NCBI GenBank assembly: GCA_030587525.1
Contig: JAUQYW010000166.1
Location: forward strand, 1 to 17,091
Source of the DNA: Candidatus Sigynarchaeota archaeon
GTDB taxonomy: Archaea > Asgardarchaeota > Lokiarchaeia > Sigynarchaeales > Sigynarchaeaceae
Direction of reading: 5' to 3'
Length of the DNA: 17,091 nt
Positions 1 through 6,573 of this stretch are shown in pieces. Every line of letters begins with the position of its first letter. The stretch's first letter is position 1. The notes beneath the pieces are model-generated. The model did no database searches. It was not told the DNA's origin and saw nothing but the letters and a program-made list of their open reading frames with translations. The position numbers were made by a program, and so were the translations under genes.

Positions 1-445
1 CGCCGGCCTCGATGGCTAGGGCGATTGTGAAGTTGGTGACGGGGTTGGTGCAATCGTACACGAATTGTACGATCTGACTCACTTGGGGGAACGGGTCGTC
101 CTCATCGCCATACTCAGACCAGGACCAGTTCCGGGAGGCGACGAGGGAGCTATCGGCGTAGAAGTCAACGCGGCCCCGAATGACCGCGGGGTCCCCACTG
201 TCCTTCACCTCAAGCCGAATGCTGTAGTTGGAACCAACCTCAACGCTTAGCGGAATGCCGACCAAGAATTGCGTGCCGCTTTGATTCAAAACCTTGGAAC
301 TTTCCAGGGTTTGGAACGCCTTCGTGGTCTCGATGCCGCCGTAGATTGCGAAGTATCCCATCAAGACGGTTACGAACGCTATCCAAAAAAGCCGGGGTTT
401 CGATGCCCAAAACCGACTTCCCATAGAGAGGATAACTTGCCTCAT
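1..445 (-). CDS. Membrane-anchored extracytoplasmic protein, partial (3' end beyond window)
   Basis: I do not recognise the family. The frame is open from an ATG at 445 to the window edge and gives about 148 residues. A short basic N-terminus is followed by one hydrophobic segment (about residues 18-36, LFWIAFVTVLMGYFAIYGG), which looks like an uncleaved signal anchor. The rest is polar, beta-rich and outward-facing in character. It carries four N-X-S/T sequons (N54-Q-S, N73-Y-S, N106-W-S, N138-F-T), consistent with archaeal N-glycosylation of a surface protein; that role is inference. A second ATG at codon 8 (position 424) is an alternative start. The gene is transcribed away from the small gene at 545, with about 100 bases between them. 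Confidence 0.7.
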   Translation of the reverse strand, partial: MRQVILSMGSRFWASKPRLFWIAFVTVLMGYFAIYGGIETTKAFQTLESSKVLNQSGTQFLVGIPLSVEVGSNYSIRLEVKDSGDPAVIRGRVDFYADSSLVASRNWSWSEYGDEDDPFPQVSQIVQFVYDCTNPVTNFTIALAIEAG

Positions 446-523
446 TCTTTTTAAGGGTTTATGAGGTCGCGATAGTCTTTATCCCCCGCTTTTTACGAGG
501 GCAAGTTCACTTTTTCTTGCGGA

Positions 524-532
524 CTTAAATAT
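524..532 (+). promoter_or_regulatory. Candidate TATA box (CTTAAATAT) of the 545 gene
   Basis: The A/T motif CTTAAATAT lies in the divergent gap between the surface-protein gene and the small gene at 545. Its centre is about 29 bases ahead of the second in-frame ATG (557), a distance that fits leaderless archaeal transcription. However, GGAGCGG at 536-542 fits a ribosome site for the first ATG (545). The two readings predict different starts. Confidence 0.3.
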
Positions 533-544
533 CTTGGAGCGGAA

Positions 545-859
545 ATGAATAACACCATGGGCAAATCTTCTGCGCGCAAAATCTCGATCCAGGAGACGAC
601 CGTTGCCACGATCGATGGCTGGAAAGTAACGGTCGGCAACATCATTATCGACGACTGGACGGGCCCGGATGGGTCCCCGCGACGTGGCCTGACCGCGGAG
701 ATCGGGCTCTACGACGAGCGCAAGGCCGAGCGGGGTCGCCTCACCCTAGGTGAAGGCGGCTTGCTCGAGATCAAGGGTAGGCCATGGCGGGTCACACTCG
801 TGAGCGCTGGCGCTGGCGGCGAGAACGGTGCGGTGAAGCTGACCGAGAGCCTGCCGTAA
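545..859 (+). CDS. Small beta-rich protein of unknown function
   Basis: The complete product is 104 residues. After a short basic N-terminus the sequence alternates hydrophobic and polar residues. It has a GWKVTVGNIIIDDW strand pair, a GPDGSPRRGL turn, and a C-terminal LLEIKGRPWRVTLV segment, suggesting one small beta-barrel or sandwich domain. There is no signal peptide, membrane segment or metal motif, so it is probably cytosolic. The first ATG (545) has a GGAGCGG ribosome-site-like sequence 2 bases before it. The ATG at 557 (MGKSSARK) is the alternative. The gene converges on the broken minus-strand gene to its right. I see resemblance to small bacterial domains of unknown function but cannot name one. 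Confidence 0.7.
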   Translation: MNNTMGKSSARKISIQETTVATIDGWKVTVGNIIIDDWTGPDGSPRRGLTAEIGLYDERKAERGRLTLGEGGLLEIKGRPWRVTLVSAGAGGENGAVKLTESLP

Positions 860-1282
860 CCTTGCCGTCTACAGGACCGGCTAGAAGCCCCTTGTAGCCG
901 CCGCGTAGAACGCTTGCAGCGCGTGGAAGTGCGTGGGCCAGGTACTCGAAATCCTCGTCATCGAGGCGGTTCAAGCTGCGTGCGGTCCACTAACAAGACC
1001 GCTTTGCCGTCGTTCAATAAGCCTCTCAAATCCTCGGTGGAGAGGTCGGAACATCTCGCTTTGTAACCCATCTGGTAATGTACCAGCCCAGCAGCTCGCT
1101 TACATAGGCATCTTGTCGTCCCAAAGTTTACGGCGCAAATCCATAGCGTATGGCGTGAGCTCGCACCGCAGCTTATGTTCACACAAGCAGTGGGGCACAT
1201 AGCACCAGCGCTTGTCTTGCTCGACCCGATAATGGCAAGGAAACGACGCTCTAGCGTGTATATCGACCGTGGCGGTGATCAT
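792..1282 (-). pseudogene. Frameshifted gene downstream of the winged-helix protein
   Basis: No single frame is long, but three frames join into one sensible protein of about 145-160 residues if three single bases are changed. From ATG 1282 the frame reads to LRRKLWDDKMP (shift near 1107-1109), continues as YVSELLGWYITRWVTKRDV (shift near 1048-1049), then DLSTEDLRGLLNDGKAVLLV (shift near 965-969), then LDDEDFEYLAHALPRAASVL and on toward the 545-859 gene. All three shifts fall in runs of two C residues on the coding strand. The N-terminal part has Cys/His pairs (CHYR, CYVPHCLCEH, RC) that could bind zinc; the rest looks helical. I do not recognise a family. It follows the stop of the winged-helix gene by 3 bases, so the two were probably co-transcribed. 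It may be a true pseudogene or an intact gene with sequencing errors. Confidence 0.5.
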
Positions 1283-1285
1283 GGG

Positions 1286-1570
1286 TCATTTCTTGTCGCC
1301 GGCTAAGCAGAACAGCACGAGGGGCCTCCCGCGGCCGAGTTTCTCCGACGAGTAGAACGGGAAGATCTTCACCTCGCCGCGTGCGATGAGCTTCTTCAAT
1401 CCCTCGAAGATCGTGGTGCGCGGGATGCCCATACGCCGCTTCAATTGCTCGCGGAACAGTGGCCCTCCGTCCTTGAGCAAGGCTATCAGCCTCTCCTCGA
1501 TGGGGCTTATGGATCGGCTCTTGTCGGCGCTGGCGAAGGTTTGCTCGGCCGATTGTTCAACGCTTGCCAT
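1286..1570 (-). CDS. Winged-helix DNA-binding protein
   Basis: The complete product is 94 residues and nearly all one winged helix-turn-helix domain. A first helix (IEERLIALL, about residues 24-32) is followed by the turn and recognition helix (FREQLKRRMGIPRTTIFEGL, about 39-58), another helix (KKLIARGEV), and a wing ending GRGRPLVLFCL. The pattern is that of MarR/TrmB-like archaeal regulators with a minimal domain and no ligand-binding part; a local repressor role is inference. The ATG at 1570 is preceded by a strong GAGGAGG, about 12 bases away. It lies between the membrane-protein gene and the broken gene on the same strand. Confidence 0.75.
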   Translation of the reverse strand: MASVEQSAEQTFASADKSRSISPIEERLIALLKDGGPLFREQLKRRMGIPRTTIFEGLKKLIARGEVKIFPFYSSEKLGRGRPLVLFCLAGDKK

Positions 1571-1590
1571 ATGTGTCTCATTCCTCCTCG
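1564..1590 (-). promoter_or_regulatory. Shine-Dalgarno GAGGAGG ahead of the winged-helix gene
   Basis: The minus strand reads GAGGAGGAATGAGACACAT before ATG 1570. An ATG lies immediately after the Shine-Dalgarno sequence but is out of frame with the winged-helix domain, so the ATG at 1570 is the one compatible with the protein despite the longer spacing. Confidence 0.5.
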
Positions 1591-1666
1591 TTATGGTGCA
1601 AGGGTCAGTTTGTTCTTGGGGCAGATCACGTCGTTGGCCGGCCAGCCGGGGAGATCGCTCGGGCCT

Positions 1667-3229
1667 TCACGGCACTTCTGCTTTGCAGTTTGGGCAACGG
1701 GTGATGCCCTTCCTCACCGAGAGCCCGCACCTCGGGCAATATCTTGCTTTTTGCAACCGCTGTTCAAAAGGTAATTCTTTCAAGGATTGCGTCCGCCCTT
1801 TCGCTGTCGATTCCTTCTGGGCTTCCCGGACCTTGGCTTTCCGGCGCGCGTTCAGATCGATGAACAACATGGCGACGAGCGCAGCTTCCAGTGGGGTGAT
1901 GAAGGCGGTGAGTATGCCGGTCACGCTTTCGAAGAGGACCAAAGTGCCAAAGTAAGTGTAAGGATCATTTCGCCACGTACGCAGCGCCACATCACCACCC
2001 ATGCCCGTGAGTGCGGCATCGCTGATGTAACCCAGGAGCCATTGCAGCCCGATTTGCATGAAATAAAATATGACGACATAGAGGGCCACCCTCGCGAAGT
2101 TTCCTTTTACCAGGTTTTTCGATTCGCCGAAATTTTGCAAGGTCTTGTATTTTTCGACGACCAGCAAGTTTGGAAACGCGAAGATGCAGTACGCGTACAA
2201 GATGATCCCGGGAAACAAGAAAAATAAAAGCCCGCCGTGGTACAATGCAGCGAACAATGCTGATATAACGACTAGGCTTCCAGTGTGCCGCTTTGCCTTG
2301 CTGAACGTGCCGGACAGGAGGGGATCCGAGCCGCGATACGACTTGATCACCACGGAAACCCCGATCCCCAGCATAACAAAGTTAAACGTGGACTTGAACA
2401 CGTCCTGGATATAGAGAAAGAAATTCTGGAGATAATAGAGATTGCGGGCTCGATCGTAGATGCTTTGTGGAACCGAAACGCCAGCCACGTAATTGTGTTC
2501 CAGGAGCCAAGCAACTAGATCGCTCTCCTCGCGAAGCAATGACGCGTGCCACGGTGAAATGATGATGATATATAAAACACGGACCAAGACTACGATCCCG
2601 ATGAACAGCACGAGCAACTGAGCATAATGCTTCCCGAAATACACGAAGGTCCGTTTCATGACCATTCTAAAACCCATAACCTCCTCAGCATAGATTTCCC
2701 CTGTTTCCTTGACCGATTCCTTATCATGCAATTCGCACGAAAAGGCGATTCCAATCCAGCCGGTTATCAATAGACCAATGGTGAAGCTCATGAAATAGGC
2801 AAGAAATTCAGCGTAACTCGCAAAAGTACCGCCACCAACAAGGAAATTCACGATTAAAATGAATGCTATAGAGGCAAGCAAAGCAGATATGATAAAGTCC
2901 ACTTTCAAAACGCTCTGTGACCGCCAACTTCCCTTGAAAGGATACCGAAACAAACGCTGGAAGTTCAATGCCGAAAAGACCACGATGCACGCGTCAAGGT
3001 AAATAACGGGTAGAAAGAACTCCGAAGGCGAAACCGGGGTGCTGGTCAAGACCAATGCCCCGGCAGCAAGAAGGTAAATAATGACAGCAAAACTCGATAA
3101 AAATGACATCCCGCCGAGGACCACGTGAAATTTTCGCTTGGATTTGTAGGTCATGGCTTCGGTGGCATGAACACCTTTACTTTTTTGTTCCACGAGCATC
3201 ACGATAATACGAATTGGAAAGAAATCCAC
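1667..3229 (-). CDS. Polytopic membrane protein with C-terminal zinc ribbon
   Basis: The product is 520 residues with about nine or ten membrane segments (roughly residues 41-61, 71-90, 109-132, 141-164, 200-225, 282-297, 317-353 as a pair, 378-403 and 426-458). A charged linker (460-495) leads to a C-terminal zinc ribbon with C498-x2-C501 and C512-x2-C515. The segment around FLFPGIILYAYCIFAFPNLL (337-356), followed by VVEKYKTLQNFGESKNLVKG, recalls the multi-helix domain found in archaeal integral membrane proteins of unknown function related to the glycerophosphodiesterase membrane domain. That similarity is recalled, not searched. The GTG start at 3229 follows the WD40 gene stop by 28 bases. 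In-frame ATGs at 3199 and 3154 are alternatives, and none has a clear ribosome site. Function unknown; the zinc ribbon should face the cytosol. Confidence 0.75.
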   Translation of the reverse strand: MDFFPIRIIVMLVEQKSKGVHATEAMTYKSKRKFHVVLGGMSFLSSFAVIIYLLAAGALVLTSTPVSPSEFFLPVIYLDACIVVFSALNFQRLFRYPFKGSWRSQSVLKVDFIISALLASIAFILIVNFLVGGGTFASYAEFLAYFMSFTIGLLITGWIGIAFSCELHDKESVKETGEIYAEEVMGFRMVMKRTFVYFGKHYAQLLVLFIGIVVLVRVLYIIIISPWHASLLREESDLVAWLLEHNYVAGVSVPQSIYDRARNLYYLQNFFLYIQDVFKSTFNFVMLGIGVSVVIKSYRGSDPLLSGTFSKAKRHTGSLVVISALFAALYHGGLLFFLFPGIILYAYCIFAFPNLLVVEKYKTLQNFGESKNLVKGNFARVALYVVIFYFMQIGLQWLLGYISDAALTGMGGDVALRTWRNDPYTYFGTLVLFESVTGILTAFITPLEAALVAMLFIDLNARRKAKVREAQKESTAKGRTQSLKELPFEQRLQKARYCPRCGLSVRKGITRCPNCKAEVP

Positions 3230-3257
3230 GAGGTCGAAATCCAGGCTCGCTTCCGGA

Positions 3258-5357
3258 TCATTTCTTCCTTGATAGTTTGAAGTATTGGACGTTCTTATAA
3301 GATTCAGTTTCCACGGAGCCCAGTCCCGCTAGCTGCTTGAGCTTTACCCTTGCTAAATCTTTTTCAAACCCATCGGTAATCCGTGCTTCTGAAAGGATAT
3401 CGTCGATATTCTTCCATTTGTCTTCCCGCAAAACTTGCAACAACGTGGTCTCCAAGCCCGGTGCAGGACCTTTTTTCTCTTGGCTTGAAGCAAGCGAGTC
3501 GGGTTGAGGTTCCCCGGGTGTTGTCACGGCTCGTCCAATCTCGTCAAACTCAAGGCAATTCACCTTTAAGGTGGCACGGTCAAGGTTTGGATGAATCCGC
3601 TGCCCGATGATCACCTTAATCCCGATTTTTTCAGCTTGTGATGCGATTCGAGGAGAGATGATCCCGTCCGTGATGATGAATTTTGCAGGCCTAGATAAAT
3701 GCTCGAGCTGGGTGCTGAGGTCTGGCAAACCAACGAGATCGATCACCTTGAGCTCGGGATCGATGATGGCCGCTTTCATCTGGCCTTTTACACGGTTGAA
3801 GAATTGCCCGAGCGCAGCAACGTCGTTTCTTTCCTCGCGAACGCCGGCCGGTCTCGGCTGCTGGCGAGGCCTCTGGTGTTCGAACCGATTAACTTGCCCA
3901 AATTGCCTGCGGGGCCTGAAGCGAGGAGTCTCGTCCCGTCTGAAGCGATGAGTTTCATCCAGTCCGCGGGCGATCTGGCGTTCGATATCCGTTTCTCTTG
4001 CAATCGAGACTGTCCGATCGAAGAGAAATAGGCACTCGTATTGTTCTGAATATTCCCATTCCATTTCCTCATCTAGATCCTTGATCAATCGCTTCAGGTC
4101 GTCATGAGAAATGGCCAGAGCCTTGCTAATCTCGTCGAGCAAGATTTCACCGCGATCTTCAGCGATTTTATCGAGATAATCAAGCAACCTCGATTTTATC
4201 GATTCCGATTCATTTTTCGATTCCGACTTGAGTTTCATCCGGGCTTCGATGGCATCTATTCTGGATTCGAGGCCAGGTACCTTGGATTTTCTGGCGAGCT
4301 CGACAAGTTCCTTGGCACGAGCCATATCTCCTTTCTCGACTGCTTCCTCTGCAATGGAAAGCTTGGTACCCGCACGCTCCTTTTCTTTCCAGTCAAGTTC
4401 TTGGTTCTCGGCAGGGGCTTTGGCTTTTTGAAGAAACCCATCGGAGATCTTGTGAAATTTTGCCACGCCGTCGAGACCACCGGCAACGAGCAAGCCGGAT
4501 TTCTTGATAAAGGCTAACACCGTTATTTTAAATTCGTGAGCCTCGATGCTAGCGATCTTGTCGCCGAATGAAAAATCAAGCCGAAACGCGTGCGTTGAAA
4601 CGTTCCCGCTTTTGTTTCCCGCGAACAAGGTCCGGCTCTCCTTGTCGGTGCAAAATGCGGTTATTTCTCCCACCGATCCGAGCTGGTGTCCTTTCTTGTC
4701 ATCCAGCGGGGAAGCCTCGATCTTGCCCGTATCGCCAAGGATGATGATGCCCGTGATCGCGTCGGTATTTTTAATGATGTCTACTTGCGTCACGCGTGCA
4801 GGAAACGTGATTTTTCTTGATCGCTTAAAGATAAAGCCGGGACCGCATACTTCAACCATGCAGCCATCATCCGCCTCGTACGCGATAATGAACTGATCAT
4901 CGATGCCAGCTGCACCGAATATCTTGCCAGGAAAGCTTTTCTTCACGGCAGTTGGCTTGCCGTTTTCGAAAATCTCGCATATCGTGTCCGAATACCACGC
5001 TAGAAAACGCAAGGCCGGTCTTTTCACGGGTTTTGTCCCGGCAATTCCGCCGGGTTTCAAAATCGGTTCTTTTATCTTCGTGCAATCGAACCTGGAACCC
5101 CGCATCGTCCACAATCGCATCTCGCCGTCCACAGATATGCTTGCGATGGTGTCGGGCGCGATCCAGTCGTGGCACTGGACGGCTGCTTGATGCCCCGCTA
5201 GTGTTTGTTTCAATTCCCCGTCCGTGTTGAACACGAAGATCTCTTGCTTGCCATCGACCAAGAACGAGATTAAAGGCTGCTTTTCATCGCCGTTCCACGA
5301 TATCTGCTTCACGGTATCGGAAAAATCATGGATCCGGATCAACTTGGAATCTGGCAT
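3258..5357 (-). CDS. WD40 repeat protein with winged-helix and DnaG-C-like segments
   Basis: The complete product is 699 residues. Residues 1 to about 315 are WD40-like beta-propeller repeats, for example LAGHQAAVQCHDW followed by SVDGEMRLWT, and EAHEFKITVLAF followed by AGGLDGVAKF. A helical-hairpin stretch (about 320-385) leads to a winged-helix-like segment (about 386-446, LLDYLDKIAEDRGEILLDEI). An Arg/Pro/Gln-rich linker (about 470-515) follows. Residues about 520-605 (AAIIDPELKVIDLVGLPDL, then FIITDGIISPRIASQAEKIG and VIIGQRI) resemble the region after the Toprim domain of archaeal DnaG. A second winged-helix-like segment closes the protein (about 635-699). There is no Toprim catalytic core. 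I infer a scaffold that binds nucleic acid or a DnaG/exosome partner. It sits 87 bases downstream of the Cys/His protein and just before the membrane protein on the same strand. Confidence 0.75.
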   Translation of the reverse strand: MPDSKLIRIHDFSDTVKQISWNGDEKQPLISFLVDGKQEIFVFNTDGELKQTLAGHQAAVQCHDWIAPDTIASISVDGEMRLWTMRGSRFDCTKIKEPILKPGGIAGTKPVKRPALRFLAWYSDTICEIFENGKPTAVKKSFPGKIFGAAGIDDQFIIAYEADDGCMVEVCGPGFIFKRSRKITFPARVTQVDIIKNTDAITGIIILGDTGKIEASPLDDKKGHQLGSVGEITAFCTDKESRTLFAGNKSGNVSTHAFRLDFSFGDKIASIEAHEFKITVLAFIKKSGLLVAGGLDGVAKFHKISDGFLQKAKAPAENQELDWKEKERAGTKLSIAEEAVEKGDMARAKELVELARKSKVPGLESRIDAIEARMKLKSESKNESESIKSRLLDYLDKIAEDRGEILLDEISKALAISHDDLKRLIKDLDEEMEWEYSEQYECLFLFDRTVSIARETDIERQIARGLDETHRFRRDETPRFRPRRQFGQVNRFEHQRPRQQPRPAGVREERNDVAALGQFFNRVKGQMKAAIIDPELKVIDLVGLPDLSTQLEHLSRPAKFIITDGIISPRIASQAEKIGIKVIIGQRIHPNLDRATLKVNCLEFDEIGRAVTTPGEPQPDSLASSQEKKGPAPGLETTLLQVLREDKWKNIDDILSEARITDGFEKDLARVKLKQLAGLGSVETESYKNVQYFKLSRKK

Positions 5358-5387
5358 GCGTATATCCCACGAGGACGAGCGATGGTA

Positions 5388-5395
5388 TGATAAAA
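5388..5395 (-). promoter_or_regulatory. Candidate TATA box for the WD40 gene
   Basis: The minus strand reads TTTTATCA, centred about 34 bases ahead of ATG 5357, in the 87-base gap. This would give a leader of only a few bases, in line with the absence of a Shine-Dalgarno sequence before the start. Confidence 0.3.
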
Positions 5396-5427
5396 GGAAC
5401 GCACGATGCGCGGATCATCGAGCGTGC
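5396..5427 (-). terminator. Candidate hairpin plus T-run after the Cys/His gene
   Basis: On the minus strand CGATG and CATCG can pair around a 7-base loop, with GCA/TGC extending the stem past a small bulge, followed within a few bases by CCTTTTAT. It lies about 20 bases past the stop at 5445. It could terminate that gene; the T-rich part doubles as the proposed TATA box of the WD40 gene. Confidence 0.25.
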
Positions 5428-5444
5428 AGGTACAATGGTTCAAA

Positions 5445-6314
5445 TCACCACAAATCAGTACGGATCTTGTCCAGGGACTTGCTGATGATTTTTTGGGCGA
5501 GTTTCTTATCGTGCTTGAATTCGATGATTTGCTTGATCACATCGATGTTTTTCGCATCGAGCTTGTAATTGAATTTTTCCTTGGTAGCGACGGGAATGTC
5601 TTCCTCATATAACTTGTCCGCATTTTTCAAGATTTTGACAAATTCATCGATGATTTTCGAAATCTTGACCAATTCTTTTCGTAAAAATACGATCTGTGAT
5701 GTCCGGTCGGGAAGCTGGCTCGCTTCGCGCAGCAAATCCGTTTCAAAACGCGTGTTCAATCCTTCGGGAAATGGCGACCGCATGATTGCCTTGTACAAGG
5801 GGACAACGATCAAGGCGTTATTGCGGCGCACTTTCTTGTCCTTCAAATCTTCCCGCGTCACTTTCTCGCCCGTGATGACGAGATCGTCGGATTCCATGTC
5901 GCGGAGCAAGATGACCGCTTTATCAACGCGATTGTACAGGTCGAACGTGTCCAAAAAGAGAATCGGGATGCTTACCAGGATGCTTCGCATGATCACCGAG
6001 CAAATGTCTGGTCCGATGGTGTTGATCAGATCCGGCACGGAAAAATCCTTGAGGCCTTCCTCCTTCTTTTGCGCAGCGGTTTTTTCCTTGTCGCCGATGG
6101 TGAATTCGATATCGGCGTTTTGATAACCGCGCACCATGAATTTCTTGTCAACAAAAGCCATAAACGAATGTTCGGGGCAACACGCGCCTTGCGGAATCTG
6201 CACCTTCACCATACCATCCTGCGCATCGTTCACGATGAACACGGGGATTTCAACCTTTGTCTCTTTGCGACAAAGGGGACATATGACTTTCACTGGCTTT
6301 ACTTCAACCGTCAT
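5445..6314 (-). CDS. Cys/His-motif protein of unknown function
   Basis: The product is 289 residues from ATG 6314 (a TTG three codons earlier, at 6323, is possible). The N-terminus holds C12-x2-C15 (ICPLC), a beta stretch, then C45-C46-x2-H49 (GACCPEHSFMAFVDKKF) and VRGYQNADIEFTI. This looks like a small zinc-binding beta domain. The remainder is mainly helical and ends in basic amphipathic helices (FVKILKNADKLYEED, LAQKIISKSLDKIRTDLW). A hydrophobic stretch near residues 100-125 (ICSVIMRSILVSIPILFLDT) is probably buried rather than membrane-spanning. I recall similar CPEH-FVD-RGY domains in Asgard archaeal proteins, often of unknown role, but I cannot verify it here. It is the first gene of the rightmost minus-strand block left of the repeat-rich gap. 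Confidence 0.7.
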   Translation of the reverse strand: MTVEVKPVKVICPLCRKETKVEIPVFIVNDAQDGMVKVQIPQGACCPEHSFMAFVDKKFMVRGYQNADIEFTIGDKEKTAAQKKEEGLKDFSVPDLINTIGPDICSVIMRSILVSIPILFLDTFDLYNRVDKAVILLRDMESDDLVITGEKVTREDLKDKKVRRNNALIVVPLYKAIMRSPFPEGLNTRFETDLLREASQLPDRTSQIVFLRKELVKISKIIDEFVKILKNADKLYEEDIPVATKEKFNYKLDAKNIDVIKQIIEFKHDKKLAQKIISKSLDKIRTDLW

Positions 6315-6369
6315 AGTGCACAATCCCGCGAAGGTATGGCCTTTAGGTACTGCTAAGAATCCTATTCCA

Positions 6370-6380
6370 CTATTTAATAG
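6370..6380 (-). promoter_or_regulatory. Candidate TATA box for the Cys/His gene
   Basis: The near-palindromic CTATTAAATAG lies about 60 bases ahead of ATG 6314, so transcription would begin near 6349 and leave a leader of about 35 bases. It is the best TATA-like element in this gap for this gene. Confidence 0.35.
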
Positions 6381-6500
6381 TCTAGCCGTATCAGATTATT
6401 AAGGTTCTGTGTTATTTCGGGAATATGGCCTTCGACGAGCAATATCTACGAAATCTGTTATGAATTCGATCGGGGATCGTTAGTTCTTGTTTTGTGTAGA

Positions 6501-6532
6501 GAAAGATTCCTCGTTCCTACCGAAAATCTTTC
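6501..6532. repeat. Inverted repeat, 8-base arms
   Basis: GAAAGATT (6501-6508) and AATCTTTC (6525-6532) are perfect inverted copies around a 16-base loop. It lies about 45-75 bases past the helicase stop. It could be a terminator hairpin or an operator for the gene to its left; no strong T-run follows on either strand. Confidence 0.5.
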
Positions 6533-6546
6533 GATTGCTCGTTCTT
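6505..6546. repeat. Imperfect direct repeat, period 28
   Basis: GATTCCTCGTTCCT (6505-6518) recurs as GATTGCTCGTTCTT (6533-6546), matching at 12 of 14 positions. Spacing of 28 bases places the copies just under three helical turns apart. A paired protein-binding site is possible; chance is not excluded. Confidence 0.35.
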
Positions 6547-6547
6547 G

Positions 6548-6564
6548 ATTTACTGCAAGTAAAT
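6548..6564. repeat. Short hairpin ATTTACT-GCA-AGTAAAT
   Basis: A perfect 7-base stem with a 3-base loop begins 10 bases past the end of the helicase gene. A second 12-base perfect palindrome, AATCTATAGATT, spans 6571-6582 and contains the helicase stop codon. Together they mark the 3' end of the operon transcript. Confidence 0.45.
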
Positions 6565-6573
6565 AGTGATAAT

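Larger units (their letters stand above)
6324..6573. other. A/T-rich gap with inverted and direct repeats, no gene seen
   Basis: No credible coding frame is seen on either strand in these 250 bases. The gap separates the end of the repair operon (stop at 6574) from the start of the Cys/His gene. It holds the TATA-like element near 6375, two inverted repeats and one imperfect direct repeat, listed separately. It probably combines transcript termination for the operon with the promoter of the next gene. Confidence 0.6.

Noticed and set aside
1386..1955. A plus-strand open frame of about 189 codons across the winged-helix and membrane genes.
   Set aside because: It crosses two well-supported minus-strand genes and their gap, and has no recognisable domain.
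5425..5450. GGTTCAAATCACC looks like a tRNA T-loop.
   Set aside because: The flanking bases do not form a T-stem and no acceptor or anticodon arm can be built around it.
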